Source of the DNA: Comamonas fluminis
GTDB taxonomy: Bacteria > Pseudomonadota > Gammaproteobacteria > Burkholderiales > Burkholderiaceae_C
Assembly: GCF_019186805.1 (NCBI RefSeq)
Contig: NZ_CP066783.1
Span: 735,501 to 799,500 of the forward strand
Direction of reading: 5' to 3'
DNA length: 64,000 nt
The stretch's first letter is position 1. Each line of letters starts with the position of its first letter. The position numbers were made by a program, and so were the translations under genes. Positions 16,887-25,507 of the stretch are shown one piece after another. The notes below the pieces were generated by a model that did not search any database, had not been told where the DNA came from, and was given only the letters and a program-made list of their open reading frames with translations.

Positions 16887-17969
16887 ATGTTGATTGCTCT
16901 GAGTTCTTTATTCAGCCGTCAGCCTGCTCCTTTGCTAGGCATTGATATCAGCTCCTCCAGTGTGAAGCTGGTTGAGCTGAGCAAAAGCAAAAGCGGTGAG
17001 TGGCAGCTGGAGCGTTGCGCCATTGAGCCGCTCGAAAAAGGGTGGATTACCGACGGCAACATCGAAAAATTCGATGAGGTGGCCGAAGCGGTGCGCCGTC
17101 TGGTCAAAAAAAGCGGTACACGCACCAAGCATGTGGCCATGGCTTTGCCCGCTGCTGCGGTGATCACCAAGAAAATTTCGCTTCCTGCAGGTTTGACTGA
17201 TCTGGAGATGGAAGTTCAGGTGGAATCCGAAGCCAATCAATACATTCCATTCTCACTGGACGAGGTGAGTCTGGATTTTTGCGTTATTGGCCCTTCTGCA
17301 GTGTCTGCTGGCGACGTGGATGTGCTGATTGCCGCATCACGTAAGGAAAAGGTGCAGGATCGCCAGGGTCTGGCAGAAGCAGCGGGGCTCAAGCCCGTGG
17401 TGGTTGATATCGAGCCTTATGCTGCCCGCATGGCTGCGACCCGGCTGGTCTCACGTCTGCCCAATGAAGGGCGGGATGCGGTTGTTGCGCTGTTTGAAGT
17501 CGGAGCCATGACGACCAGCATGCAGGTGCTGCGCAACGATGATGTGCTGTATGAGCGCGATCAGGCTTTCGGCGGTGCACAGCTGACCCAGCTGATTGCC
17601 CGCCAATACGGTTTTTCTCCGGAAGAAGCAGAAGCCAAGAAGCGCAGCGGTGAGTTGCCGGAGGACTACGCGTCCGGCGTGCTCAAGCCTTTTGTGCAGA
17701 GCCTGACCCAGGAAGTGGCGCGGGCGCTGCAGTTCTTCTTCACCAGCACCCCTTACAACCGCATTGACCATATCTTGATGGCCGGTGGTTCTGCTTCGCT
17801 GCCGGGCCTGGTGGAAGCGGTGAGCCAGCAGACGGGATGCGCGTGCAGTCTGGCCAATCCCTTTGACGGCATGGAGATTGGCAGCAGTGTTCGCTTGAAA
17901 AAGATGGCGCGTGAGGCGCCTTCTTATCTGACCTCCTGTGGCCTGGCAATGCGGAGGTTTGCAGCGTGA
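16887..17969 (+). CDS. pilM: Type IV pilus inner-membrane platform protein PilM
   Basis: PilM is a cytoplasmic actin-like ATP-binding protein that docks on the PilN N-terminus in the type IV pilus alignment complex. The 360-aa protein opens SLFSRQPAPLLGIDISSSSVKLVELS, matching the FtsA/actin-like phosphate-1 motif, and has GGAQLTQLIARQYG and LMAGGSASLPGLVEAV near the C-terminus as later nucleotide-binding motifs. The start follows a G-rich ribosome-binding site. It overlaps pilN, beginning a five-gene operon. Confidence 0.95.
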   Translation: MLIALSSLFSRQPAPLLGIDISSSSVKLVELSKSKSGEWQLERCAIEPLEKGWITDGNIEKFDEVAEAVRRLVKKSGTRTKHVAMALPAAAVITKKISLPAGLTDLEMEVQVESEANQYIPFSLDEVSLDFCVIGPSAVSAGDVDVLIAASRKEKVQDRQGLAEAAGLKPVVVDIEPYAARMAATRLVSRLPNEGRDAVVALFEVGAMTTSMQVLRNDDVLYERDQAFGGAQLTQLIARQYGFSPEEAEAKKRSGELPEDYASGVLKPFVQSLTQEVARALQFFFTSTPYNRIDHILMAGGSASLPGLVEAVSQQTGCACSLANPFDGMEIGSSVRLKKMAREAPSYLTSCGLAMRRFAA

Positions 17970-18577
17970 TCTCAATCAATCTATTACCGCACCGCGAAGC
18001 CGCCAAGAAGCGCAGAAAAGAAGCGTTTCAGGTCAATATGGTGCTGGCTGCCTTGGGAGGCCTGCTGATTGCAGGCCTGATCTATTGGTATTTCCAGGTC
18101 ATGATCGAAGGCCAGCAGGAGAAAAACAATCTGCTGCGCTCCGAGATCAAGGTGCTGGAGGCACAGATCAAGGAAATTGAAGGGCTGGAAAGCGAAATCA
18201 CGGCTTTGCGTGCACGTCAGAAGGCGGTGGAAGATCTGCAGTCTGACCGCAATCTGCCAGTCCATATGCTTAACGAACTGGTCAAGCAGCTGCCTGATGG
18301 GGTCTATATCACCAGCATCAAGCAAGATGGCTTGCTGGTGACCATGCAAGGCACTGCGCAGTCCAATGAACGCATTTCCGAAATGCTGCGCAATCTGACC
18401 GACGGTACCCCCTGGTTCTCCAAGCCTGAGCTGCAGGAAATTGTGGCCAAGACTGTAGATGTGAGTGCCAAGGAAAAGCGCCGAGCTGCAGCATTTACCC
18501 TGCAATTCAATCTGACCAGAGCCAGTGATGCAGAGAAAAGCGTGAACCCGCCAACGACTCCGGCAAAGGCGCAGTAA
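17966..18577 (+). CDS. pilN: Type IV pilus assembly protein PilN
   Basis: A 203-aa single-span inner-membrane protein. It opens MISINLLPHREAAKKRRKEAF; the INLLPHRE segment is the PilM-binding motif. A membrane helix follows (about 28-50), then a coiled coil (about 50-95) and a periplasmic domain that pairs with PilO. The start is GTG at 17966, overlapping the pilM stop, and the stop overlaps the pilO start (TAATG). Confidence 0.94.
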   Translation: MISINLLPHREAAKKRRKEAFQVNMVLAALGGLLIAGLIYWYFQVMIEGQQEKNNLLRSEIKVLEAQIKEIEGLESEITALRARQKAVEDLQSDRNLPVHMLNELVKQLPDGVYITSIKQDGLLVTMQGTAQSNERISEMLRNLTDGTPWFSKPELQEIVAKTVDVSAKEKRRAAAFTLQFNLTRASDAEKSVNPPTTPAKAQ

Positions 18578-19248
18578 TGGCTCAAAAAAAATCTCTGAAC
18601 ATTGATTTCTCGGCGCTGCAGGAAAAGATTCAGCGTCAGTTTCGAAATCTTGATCCCAATGACCCTTCTGTCTGGCCAGCGCTGCCTAAGGCATTGCTGT
18701 ACGCGGCTGTCGCCATTGCGGTGGCCGCATTGCTGTGGTTTGTTGTGCTCAAAGACTATGAAGCAGAGCTGGAGCAGGAGCGAGCGACTGAGGTGACGCT
18801 GCGCGAGGATTACCAGAAAAAGCTGATCAAGGCCGTGAGCCTGGATGGCTTGAAGAAGCAGCGCGAGCAGGTGGAGCAATATGTGACGCAGCTGGAGAAA
18901 CAACTGCCCAGCAAGGCTGAAATGGCTGCCTTGCTGTCTGATATCAATCAGGCAGGTCTGGGCCGCAGTCTGCAGTTTGATGTCTTCCGCCCTGGGGCCA
19001 TGGTGGCCAAGGAGTACTACGCGGAGTTGCCGATTACTCTGAAAGTGACCGGGCGCTATCACGATATTGGCGCGTTTGCCTCTGATGTTGCGTTTCTGTC
19101 TCGTATCGTGACCCTGAACAACCTGTCGATTGCGCCCGCCGGAAAGGATGCAGACATTTTGACCATGGATGCAACGGCCAGAACTTTCCGCTATCTGGAT
19201 ACGGATGAAGTTCAGGCGCAGCGTGCGGCGGCCAAGGGGAAGAAATGA
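18577..19248 (+). CDS. pilO: Type IV pilus assembly protein PilO
   Basis: A 223-aa inner-membrane protein: short cytoplasmic part, one span near residues 45-65 (LLYAAVAIAVAALLWFVVL), coiled coil, and a ferredoxin-like periplasmic domain (PITLKVTGRYHDIGAFASDVAFLSRIVTL). PilO forms heterodimers with PilN and links to the PilP lipoprotein. It is inside the overlapping pilMNOPQ operon. Confidence 0.94.
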   Translation: MAQKKSLNIDFSALQEKIQRQFRNLDPNDPSVWPALPKALLYAAVAIAVAALLWFVVLKDYEAELEQERATEVTLREDYQKKLIKAVSLDGLKKQREQVEQYVTQLEKQLPSKAEMAALLSDINQAGLGRSLQFDVFRPGAMVAKEYYAELPITLKVTGRYHDIGAFASDVAFLSRIVTLNNLSIAPAGKDADILTMDATARTFRYLDTDEVQAQRAAAKGKK

Positions 19249-19793
19249 GAAACATCACTATTCCTCTGAGCGCGATTTTGATCGGCAGTGCTTTGCTGGC
19301 AGGCTGCACCGCCTCGGATGAGGATGAACTGCGTGCCTGGATGGCGCAAGAGCGTGCCAATGCCAAGCCGCGTGTGACGCCGCTGGAAGAGCCCAAGCCG
19401 TTCAAGCCTCAGGCTTATACGGCTGGTGAAGGCATGGATCCCTTCAATCCATTGAAGCTGATCCAGGTGCTGAGAAGAGAGTCGGCGCAGGCCAATATCA
19501 GCACGGATTTGCTGGCACCAGAGCTCAATCGCCGCAAAGAGCCTCTGGAGGCTGAGCCACTGGATGCGATGACCATGGTGGGTAGCCTGGATAAAAAAGG
19601 CGTTCCCACCGCGCTGCTGAGAGTTGGAACGCTGCTGTATCAGGTTCGCGTTGGTAACTACTTGGGTCAGAACTACGGAAAAATCACCAAGATCACTGAA
19701 AACTCCATCCAATTGCGCGAAATTGTTCAGGATGGTGGTGGTGACTGGATTGAAAGAACGAGCACTTTAGAGTTGCAGGAGGGTAGCAAATGA
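19245..19793 (+). CDS. pilP: Type IV pilus lipoprotein PilP
   Basis: A 182-aa lipoprotein with lipobox LLAGC near residue 22, a proline-rich linker that binds PilNO, and a beta-domain (about 95-180, with LRVGTLLYQVRVGNYLGQNYGKITKI) that contacts the secretin PilQ. The start overlaps the pilO stop and the stop overlaps the pilQ start. Confidence 0.94.
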   Translation: MRNITIPLSAILIGSALLAGCTASDEDELRAWMAQERANAKPRVTPLEEPKPFKPQAYTAGEGMDPFNPLKLIQVLRRESAQANISTDLLAPELNRRKEPLEAEPLDAMTMVGSLDKKGVPTALLRVGTLLYQVRVGNYLGQNYGKITKITENSIQLREIVQDGGGDWIERTSTLELQEGSK

Positions 19794-21946
19794 TGGGCAT
19801 TAACCGCAGTATTCTGGCGAAAGCCCATTGGGGCGTCGCTCTCGGGGGGCTCCTGCTGTCTTCGGCGGCCTGGGCGCAGGCACGTATTGAATCTGTGACT
19901 GGCGGTTTGCAGTCTGGCACTGAGGTCATCCGTGTCGAAATGTCTGAGCCTCTGGCGGCTGATCCCACGGGGTTTGTGGTGCAGTCGCCTGCGCGTATCG
20001 CGCTGGATTTTCCCGGGGTGAGCAATGCCTCCGGCAAATCTCTGGTGGATTTCAATCAGGGCAATTTGCGCTCTGCCAATATTGTGGAAGCGTCAGGCCG
20101 TTCGCGACTGGTGCTGAATCTCAAGACAGCAACCACGTACAAGGTGCAGCGACAGGGTAAAAGCCTGCTGATTCTGCTGGACCCTGCGGGTGCAGCCGCA
20201 GCAGCAACCAATGCCGCACCCAGCCCTGTGGCTCATGTGTTTGAGAACAAAACGGCGAGTTCCGATATTGCGCCAATTCAAGGGGTGGACTTCCGCCGCG
20301 GCAGCGATGGGTCTGGTCGTGTCGTCGTAAGCTTGAGCAATAGTCAGGTGGGTGTGGATCTGCGCCAGGAGGGCAAGGGTCTGACGGTTGATTTCCTGAG
20401 AACCGCATTGCCAGAAAACCTGCGCCGCAAGCTGGATGTTGCAGACTTTGGAACACCTGTTCAAACCATTACCACCACTCAGCAGGGCGATCGAGTGCGT
20501 ATGCGTATCGATCCTCTGGGCGAATGGGAGCATAGCGCCTACCAGAGCGATAACCAGTTTGTGCTGGAAGTGCGTCAGAAAAAGGTCGATGCCAGCAAGC
20601 TGACGCAAGGCCCTGGCTACAGCGGTGAAAAGCTCTCTCTCAATTTCCAGAATATTGAGGTGCGTTCGCTGCTGCAGGTGATCGCCGACTTTACGAACTT
20701 CAATATCGTGACGTCCGATACCGTGACCGGTGCACTGACCTTGCGGCTCAAGGATGTTCCTTGGGATCAGGCGCTGCAGATCATCATGGATGCCAAGGGA
20801 CTTGGCATGCGCAAATCGGGCTCGGTACTGTGGATTGCACCCAAGGATGAAATCGACGCCCGCACCAAGCGCGACTATGAAGCAGCCATGGAAATCCAGA
20901 AGCTGGAGCCATTGCGCACTCAGGGCTTTCAGCTGAACTACGCCAAGGCAGCCGATATCCTGACTCAGATCACCACCTCGTCTGGTGGCGGTGCAGGAGG
21001 AACGGGTGTCAGTACGCGATTCCTGTCAGCACGTGGCTCTGCCATTTCTGAACCCCGTACCAATCAGCTGTTTGTGACGGATACCCCTTCCAAGCTGGAA
21101 GAGATGAAAGCCTTGCTGGCTACGCTGGACGTGCCTGTGCGTCAGATTTTGATTGAAGCTCGAATTGTTGAGGCAAGGGATACTTTTGGACGAGCTTTGG
21201 GTGTTCGTTTGGGCGGCGGTGACCTCCGGGCCCAGCAAGGTGGAGACGGCGGATACAGACTCTCAGGAAACAACCGTTTGGCAATTGGGACTGGCTATAA
21301 CAATGCAGTGGCATCCAGTGGTATGGGGAGCACCGTTGATACCACCGGCAATTTTGTGAATTTGCCCGCAACATTGTCTGGTGTAACTGGAGGTGGCACT
21401 TTTGCAGTTTCTATTTTTAATTCGGCAGCTAATCGATTTCTGGCACTCGAGTTAAGTGCAATGGAGGCCGATGGACAGGGGAAAATTGTATCCAGTCCAA
21501 AGTTGGTTACAGCAGATCAAACTAAGGCCCTGATTGAGCAAGGTACCGAGTATCCATATTCAGTAACGGCTCCTAATGGCGCAACTACAATCTCTTTCAA
21601 GAAGGCTGTTCTGAAGCTGGAGGTCACTCCGCAAATTACGCCTGAAGGGGATATTATTCTGGATCTGGATATTAATAAAGACTCTCGTGGTGAGACAACC
21701 ACCCAAGGTGTTGCTATTGATACAAAGCACATAAAAACCCAAATTTTGGTTCAGAATGGCGGAACCATTGTGATTGGTGGTATTTTTGAAATGGAAGAAA
21801 CGAATCAGGAAAATAAAATTCCATTGCTGGGAGATATTCCGGTGCTTGGAAATTTGTTTAAAAGTCGTGTTCGCCAGTCAACAAAAAGAGAAATGCTGGT
21901 GTTCATAACACCAAAAATGATCGCGAATGCTAGTATTCGTAATTAA
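19790..21946 (+). CDS. pilQ: Type IV pilus secretin PilQ
   Basis: PilQ forms the outer-membrane channel for the pilus. The 718-aa protein has a signal peptide, two AMIN-type peptidoglycan-binding domains (about 27-120 and 155-270), an STN domain (SLNFQNIEVRSLLQVIADFTNFNIV), an N1 domain, and the secretin domain ending ENKIPLLGDIPVLGNLFKSRVRQSTKREMLVFITPKM. Start MMGINRS overlaps pilP. The last third (from about 21160) is much richer in AT than the rest: two sampled 60-base lines are near 42 percent GC, against about 62 percent in pilM. This suggests recombination or divergent selection on the surface-exposed channel. Confidence 0.95.
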   Translation: MMGINRSILAKAHWGVALGGLLLSSAAWAQARIESVTGGLQSGTEVIRVEMSEPLAADPTGFVVQSPARIALDFPGVSNASGKSLVDFNQGNLRSANIVEASGRSRLVLNLKTATTYKVQRQGKSLLILLDPAGAAAAATNAAPSPVAHVFENKTASSDIAPIQGVDFRRGSDGSGRVVVSLSNSQVGVDLRQEGKGLTVDFLRTALPENLRRKLDVADFGTPVQTITTTQQGDRVRMRIDPLGEWEHSAYQSDNQFVLEVRQKKVDASKLTQGPGYSGEKLSLNFQNIEVRSLLQVIADFTNFNIVTSDTVTGALTLRLKDVPWDQALQIIMDAKGLGMRKSGSVLWIAPKDEIDARTKRDYEAAMEIQKLEPLRTQGFQLNYAKAADILTQITTSSGGGAGGTGVSTRFLSARGSAISEPRTNQLFVTDTPSKLEEMKALLATLDVPVRQILIEARIVEARDTFGRALGVRLGGGDLRAQQGGDGGYRLSGNNRLAIGTGYNNAVASSGMGSTVDTTGNFVNLPATLSGVTGGGTFAVSIFNSAANRFLALELSAMEADGQGKIVSSPKLVTADQTKALIEQGTEYPYSVTAPNGATTISFKKAVLKLEVTPQITPEGDIILDLDINKDSRGETTTQGVAIDTKHIKTQILVQNGGTIVIGGIFEMEETNQENKIPLLGDIPVLGNLFKSRVRQSTKREMLVFITPKMIANASIRN

Positions 21947-21961
21947 TAAGGAGCGGTGGAG

Positions 21962-23599
21962 ATGAGGTTTTTGATTTCGGCAATTTCTATTGCAGTGATG
22001 GTGGTGGCTTGTGGTGGTGGTGGTGGTAGTGGTGGAACTCCGGTTGGTGGGGGCTCTACAGGTGGTTCAACTGGCGGAGGTTCTACTAGTACTGCAGATG
22101 CTGCATCTGTTGAAGTTTCGCTTGATAAGACGGTCATTACCAATTCTGGCAGTGACGCTGCAACGCTGACAGTACTGGCTTTAGACAGTAACCGAAATCC
22201 GGTAGCAAATGTTCCTGTGAGCGTGACTTTGGATTCTGGTGTCTTTAAGCCAGATGCGAAGGTGACAGATGATTCAGGGCAGGTGACTGGAAAGATTGAG
22301 ATCGGAGCGAATAAATCTAATCGTGATATCAAGTATCAGCTGAAGGCTGGCACTCAGTCGGCTTCTGGCTCGGTTTCAGTCACCGGTAGTCAAATTGTCC
22401 TGAATATGGTTCCATCTCCACCTGTGCCAGGCCAGGACGTGGAGGCGACAGTCAAAGTCTCTGATGTGAGCGGCACAGGCATTGCAGGTACGGAGGTTAA
22501 TCTTTCAGGTTCCATGTTGAGCAGTGCTCCTAGTTCGGTCAAAACGAATACAGCGGGCATTGCAACCTGGACCTTCAAGGCTCCTGTAACTGCGCAGATG
22601 TATACCTTGCAGATCAAGGCTTCTGGTGTGGCCAAAAGCGAGCAGGTGATGGTGACAGGCGGAGGTTCGTTCGTGGTGCCAGATGCTGTAGGCGTCGTCA
22701 GTGCAGCAAGCTTGGCCATTACTCCTAACACGGTGAAGCCAAACAAGGATGGTGGAAAAACGAACACAGCGGATTTGCGCGCCCTGTTCGTGGACAAGGA
22801 CAACCGAGCAATTCCAAACATGCGTGTTCGCTTCGAAATCGTGAAGCCGGGCTTGGGCGATGGTGAGGCTATTTCGTCAGGTGATCAGACAGTTCTTACA
22901 AATGCCAGTGGCATAGCTCTGGCACAATATATTCCTGGTAAACGTGTAAGCCCTACGAATGGCGTGACTATCCGCATGTGCTATGGTTTAACAGATGCAT
23001 CTGTGGCAAATAATCAATGCTCTGCGCCAGTATTGAGCACCCTGACAGTGGCCGAGGACCCAGTTTCCATCACTATTGGTGATAATAACGAGTTGGAAAA
23101 AGGCGCCAATAATCTCACCTATATCAAGAAGTTCGATGTGGCTGTCGTGGATGCTGCTGGCGTAGCTGTTTCCGGTTCTGAAACATCAGTTAGTGTTGAT
23201 TTGCTTCAATATGGGTATGGCGCATTCAATGCTGCAAAGACAGCACATGATCTTGGTTCAGGATATTGCCTGAATGAAGATACAAATCGGAATGGTAACT
23301 TGGATGTTGGAGAAGATTTAAACAAGGATGGTAAGCTGACTCCTCCCAAGGCGGATATTGCAGTGTCCTATCTGAGCGGCTCGAAGACAGGGGCGAATGG
23401 ACGGTTGGCTATTCAAGTGGAGTATCCGCAAAATGTCGCTACATGGTTGGCGTATAAACTGACGGTGAGTTCCAATGTCTCTGGTTCGGAAGGACGTGCA
23501 GAGCGTGTTTTCTGGACGGAGTTTGTTGAGGGTGATGAAAAGGATGGCTCTTTCCTGCAATCCCCCTATGGAGCGCTTTTTGCAGGATGTGTCAAATAA
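21962..23599 (+). CDS. Lipoprotein with bacterial Ig-like repeats, downstream of pilQ
   Basis: A 545-aa predicted lipoprotein: signal peptide and lipobox ending in Cys17 (AVMVVAC), then a Gly/Ser/Thr-rich linker (residues 18-47) coded partly by GGT repeats. Three or four Ig-like (Big1/invasin-type) domains follow, each with the pattern of VLALDSNRNPVANVPVSVTL and DDSGQVTGKIEI. Around residue 440 a DTNRNGNLDVGEDLNKDG stretch looks like a calcium loop. Start ATG 21962 lies seven bases after AAGGAG; a GTG at 21956 is too close. It is only 15 bases after pilQ, so probably co-transcribed. Base composition is near 50 percent GC, below its surroundings. Function unknown; an adhesin or secretin-associated role is inference. 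Confidence 0.78.
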   Translation: MRFLISAISIAVMVVACGGGGGSGGTPVGGGSTGGSTGGGSTSTADAASVEVSLDKTVITNSGSDAATLTVLALDSNRNPVANVPVSVTLDSGVFKPDAKVTDDSGQVTGKIEIGANKSNRDIKYQLKAGTQSASGSVSVTGSQIVLNMVPSPPVPGQDVEATVKVSDVSGTGIAGTEVNLSGSMLSSAPSSVKTNTAGIATWTFKAPVTAQMYTLQIKASGVAKSEQVMVTGGGSFVVPDAVGVVSAASLAITPNTVKPNKDGGKTNTADLRALFVDKDNRAIPNMRVRFEIVKPGLGDGEAISSGDQTVLTNASGIALAQYIPGKRVSPTNGVTIRMCYGLTDASVANNQCSAPVLSTLTVAEDPVSITIGDNNELEKGANNLTYIKKFDVAVVDAAGVAVSGSETSVSVDLLQYGYGAFNAAKTAHDLGSGYCLNEDTNRNGNLDVGEDLNKDGKLTPPKADIAVSYLSGSKTGANGRLAIQVEYPQNVATWLAYKLTVSSNVSGSEGRAERVFWTEFVEGDEKDGSFLQSPYGALFAGCVK

Positions 23600-23649
23600 T
23601 GAGGAAGTGAGTATCTTCTAAGGAATTCTCAAGAAGTCTCACTTCACTA

Positions 23650-23684
23650 AAAAAGGCCTGCATGTTGATCGTGCAGGCCTTTTT
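23650..23684 (+). terminator. Terminator of the pilM-Ig lipoprotein operon
   Basis: AAAAAGGCCTGCA (23650-23662), a 9-base loop and TGCAGGCCTTTTT (23672-23684) form a perfect 13-bp stem. Confidence 0.92.
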
Positions 23685-23766
23685 GTTATGGGCATGCGTT
23701 TGGCTGCGACAATATCAAAAAGAAATGTGAAGTGCGGCCAGAGTGCTGCACGCGAGAGGAGCGAAG

Positions 23767-24297
23767 TTGAAAACAGATGTGCATATCGCTCTGGTCGGCC
23801 TGCCAGGCTGCGGCAAGTCCACCATAGGGCGCTACCTAGCTAGGCGCTGGTCCATTCCCTTTGTGGATGTGGATGCCGTGATTGAAGAGCGCATTGCTTG
23901 CAGCATTCGAGATTTTTTTGCGAAGGAAGGCGAGGCGCGCTTTCGGGATGTGGAGCAGGAGGTTCTGGCAGAGCTGCTTGCCAAGGACAAAAAGTCGGTG
24001 ATTTCTACGGGCGGCGGCGCTGTTCTGCGGGCTGAAAACCGGGTGGAACTGACTGCACATGCACAGGTGGTGTACTTGAGTGCATCGCCCCATGAGATTG
24101 CCAAGCGACTGCAGCGTGATACGCAGCGCCCCCTGCTTCAGGTGGACAATCCACTGCAGCGATTGCTGGATCTGCATGTCATCAGAGACCCGCTCTACAA
24201 AGAAGTGGCGAATTTTGTCGTGGCAGGCAGCGGCTTATCGGCTACACAGGTGGCGCAGAGGGTTGCGATGCAGGTGGAATTGGGACAGCATTCCTGA
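23767..24297 (+). CDS. aroK: Shikimate kinase
   Basis: Phosphorylates shikimate at O3 in aromatic amino acid synthesis. From TTG at 23767 the protein has 176 residues: P-loop GLPGCGKSTIGR (11-22), shikimate-binding DVDAVIE, the ISTGGGAVLR motif, and RPLLQ in the lid. I chose this TTG because GAGGAG lies just before it; an upstream GTG (23743) would add MLHARGAK with no ribosome-binding site. It precedes aroB by 65 bases, the usual gene pair. Confidence 0.93.
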   Translation: MKTDVHIALVGLPGCGKSTIGRYLARRWSIPFVDVDAVIEERIACSIRDFFAKEGEARFRDVEQEVLAELLAKDKKSVISTGGGAVLRAENRVELTAHAQVVYLSASPHEIAKRLQRDTQRPLLQVDNPLQRLLDLHVIRDPLYKEVANFVVAGSGLSATQVAQRVAMQVELGQHS

Positions 24298-24362
24298 TTT
24301 ATGTGAAAAGTGCCTCTAGCGTATGTTGAATATGCGCTGGCTGCTATGTATTTTGAGAGGAT

Positions 24363-25460
24363 ATGGACGTGGAAACGGTGCACATTGATCTGGGCGAGCG
24401 CAGCTATCACATCGTAATTGCGGAGGGCTTGCTGACGCAGAGTTCAATTTGGAGTGAGTTGCCCAAGTCTGCAACTGCCCTGATCGTGACGAATGATGTG
24501 GTGGCACCTCTCTATCTGTTCTCACTCAAGCAGGTGCTGAGTGCGCAATATGCGCAGGTTCACACGGTGGTGCTGCCCGATGGTGAGGCTCACAAGGACT
24601 GGCAGACGCTGAATCTGATTTTTGATGCGCTGCTCACCCATGGCTGTGATCGCAAGACGGTGATGTTTGCGTTGGGGGGGGGAGTTGTTGGCGATATGAC
24701 CGGCTTTGCGGCTGCCAGCTATATGCGCGGCGTGCCTTTTGTGCAGGTACCCACCACGCTGCTGTCTCAGGTGGATTCTTCCGTGGGTGGCAAGACTGCG
24801 ATCAACCACCCCATGGGCAAGAACATGATCGGGGCCTTCTATCAGCCTCAACTGGTGGTTTGTGATTTGACGACACTGGATACCTTGCCTGCGCGTGAAC
24901 TGAGCGCAGGACTGGCTGAGGTCATCAAATATGGACCCATTGCCGATATGCAGTTTCTGGCCTGGCTTGAGGACAATATGGATGCCCTGCTGGCCCGTGA
25001 TCGCAAGGCCCTGTCGCATGCGGTCAAGCGCAGTGTGGAAATCAAGGCCTGGGTGGTGGGGCAGGATGAAAAAGAGTCGGGCCTGCGCGCGATTCTGAAT
25101 TTTGGCCACACCTTTGGTCATGCGATGGAAGCAGGCATGGGCTATGGCAACTGGCTGCACGGCGAGGGGGTTGCCGCAGGCATGGTGATGGCTGCAGAGC
25201 TGTCTTGCCGCCTTGGAATGGTAGATCAAGCCTTTGTGCAAAGACTGCGCCGCTTGATTGAACGAGCCGGTCTGCCCGTGCGCGGCGCTGTCATTGATGC
25301 CAAGGACAATGCGGGCCGCTATCTTGAGCTGATGCGCGTTGACAAGAAATCCGAAGCTGGAGAGATTCGCTTTGTGCTTATCGACGGGCCCGGAAAAGCG
25401 GTCATGCGCTCCGCCCCCGATGCGCTGGTGCGCGAGGTTATTGACAGCTGCTGCGCCTGA
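24363..25460 (+). CDS. aroB: 3-dehydroquinate synthase
   Basis: Second step of the shikimate pathway; NAD- and metal-dependent cytoplasmic enzyme. The 365-aa protein shows the NAD loop [21 protein letters not shown], substrate segment [37 protein letters not shown] with the metal Glu, and [13 protein letters not shown] and [10 protein letters not shown] with metal histidines. All are intact and length is normal. Likely co-transcribed with aroK; the dGTPase gene follows at 48 bases. Confidence 0.96.
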   Translation: MDVETVHIDLGERSYHIVIAEGLLTQSSIWSELPKSATALIVTNDVVAPLYLFSLKQVLSAQYAQVHTVVLPDGEAHKDWQTLNLIFDALLTHGCDRKTVMFALGGGVVGDMTGFAAASYMRGVPFVQVPTTLLSQVDSSVGGKTAINHPMGKNMIGAFYQPQLVVCDLTTLDTLPARELSAGLAEVIKYGPIADMQFLAWLEDNMDALLARDRKALSHAVKRSVEIKAWVVGQDEKESGLRAILNFGHTFGHAMEAGMGYGNWLHGEGVAAGMVMAAELSCRLGMVDQAFVQRLRRLIERAGLPVRGAVIDAKDNAGRYLELMRVDKKSEAGEIRFVLIDGPGKAVMRSAPDALVREVIDSCCA

Positions 25461-25507
25461 GCTGATAGAGTGGTCTTCACATTTTGATGATTTGTGAAGG
25501 CTGCCAA

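Noticed and set aside
22014..22085. Possible CRISPR-like or tandem repeat array
   Set aside because: It is the GGT/TCT-rich codon tract of the poly-Gly/Ser linker in the Ig lipoprotein, without spacers or repeat units of CRISPR size.
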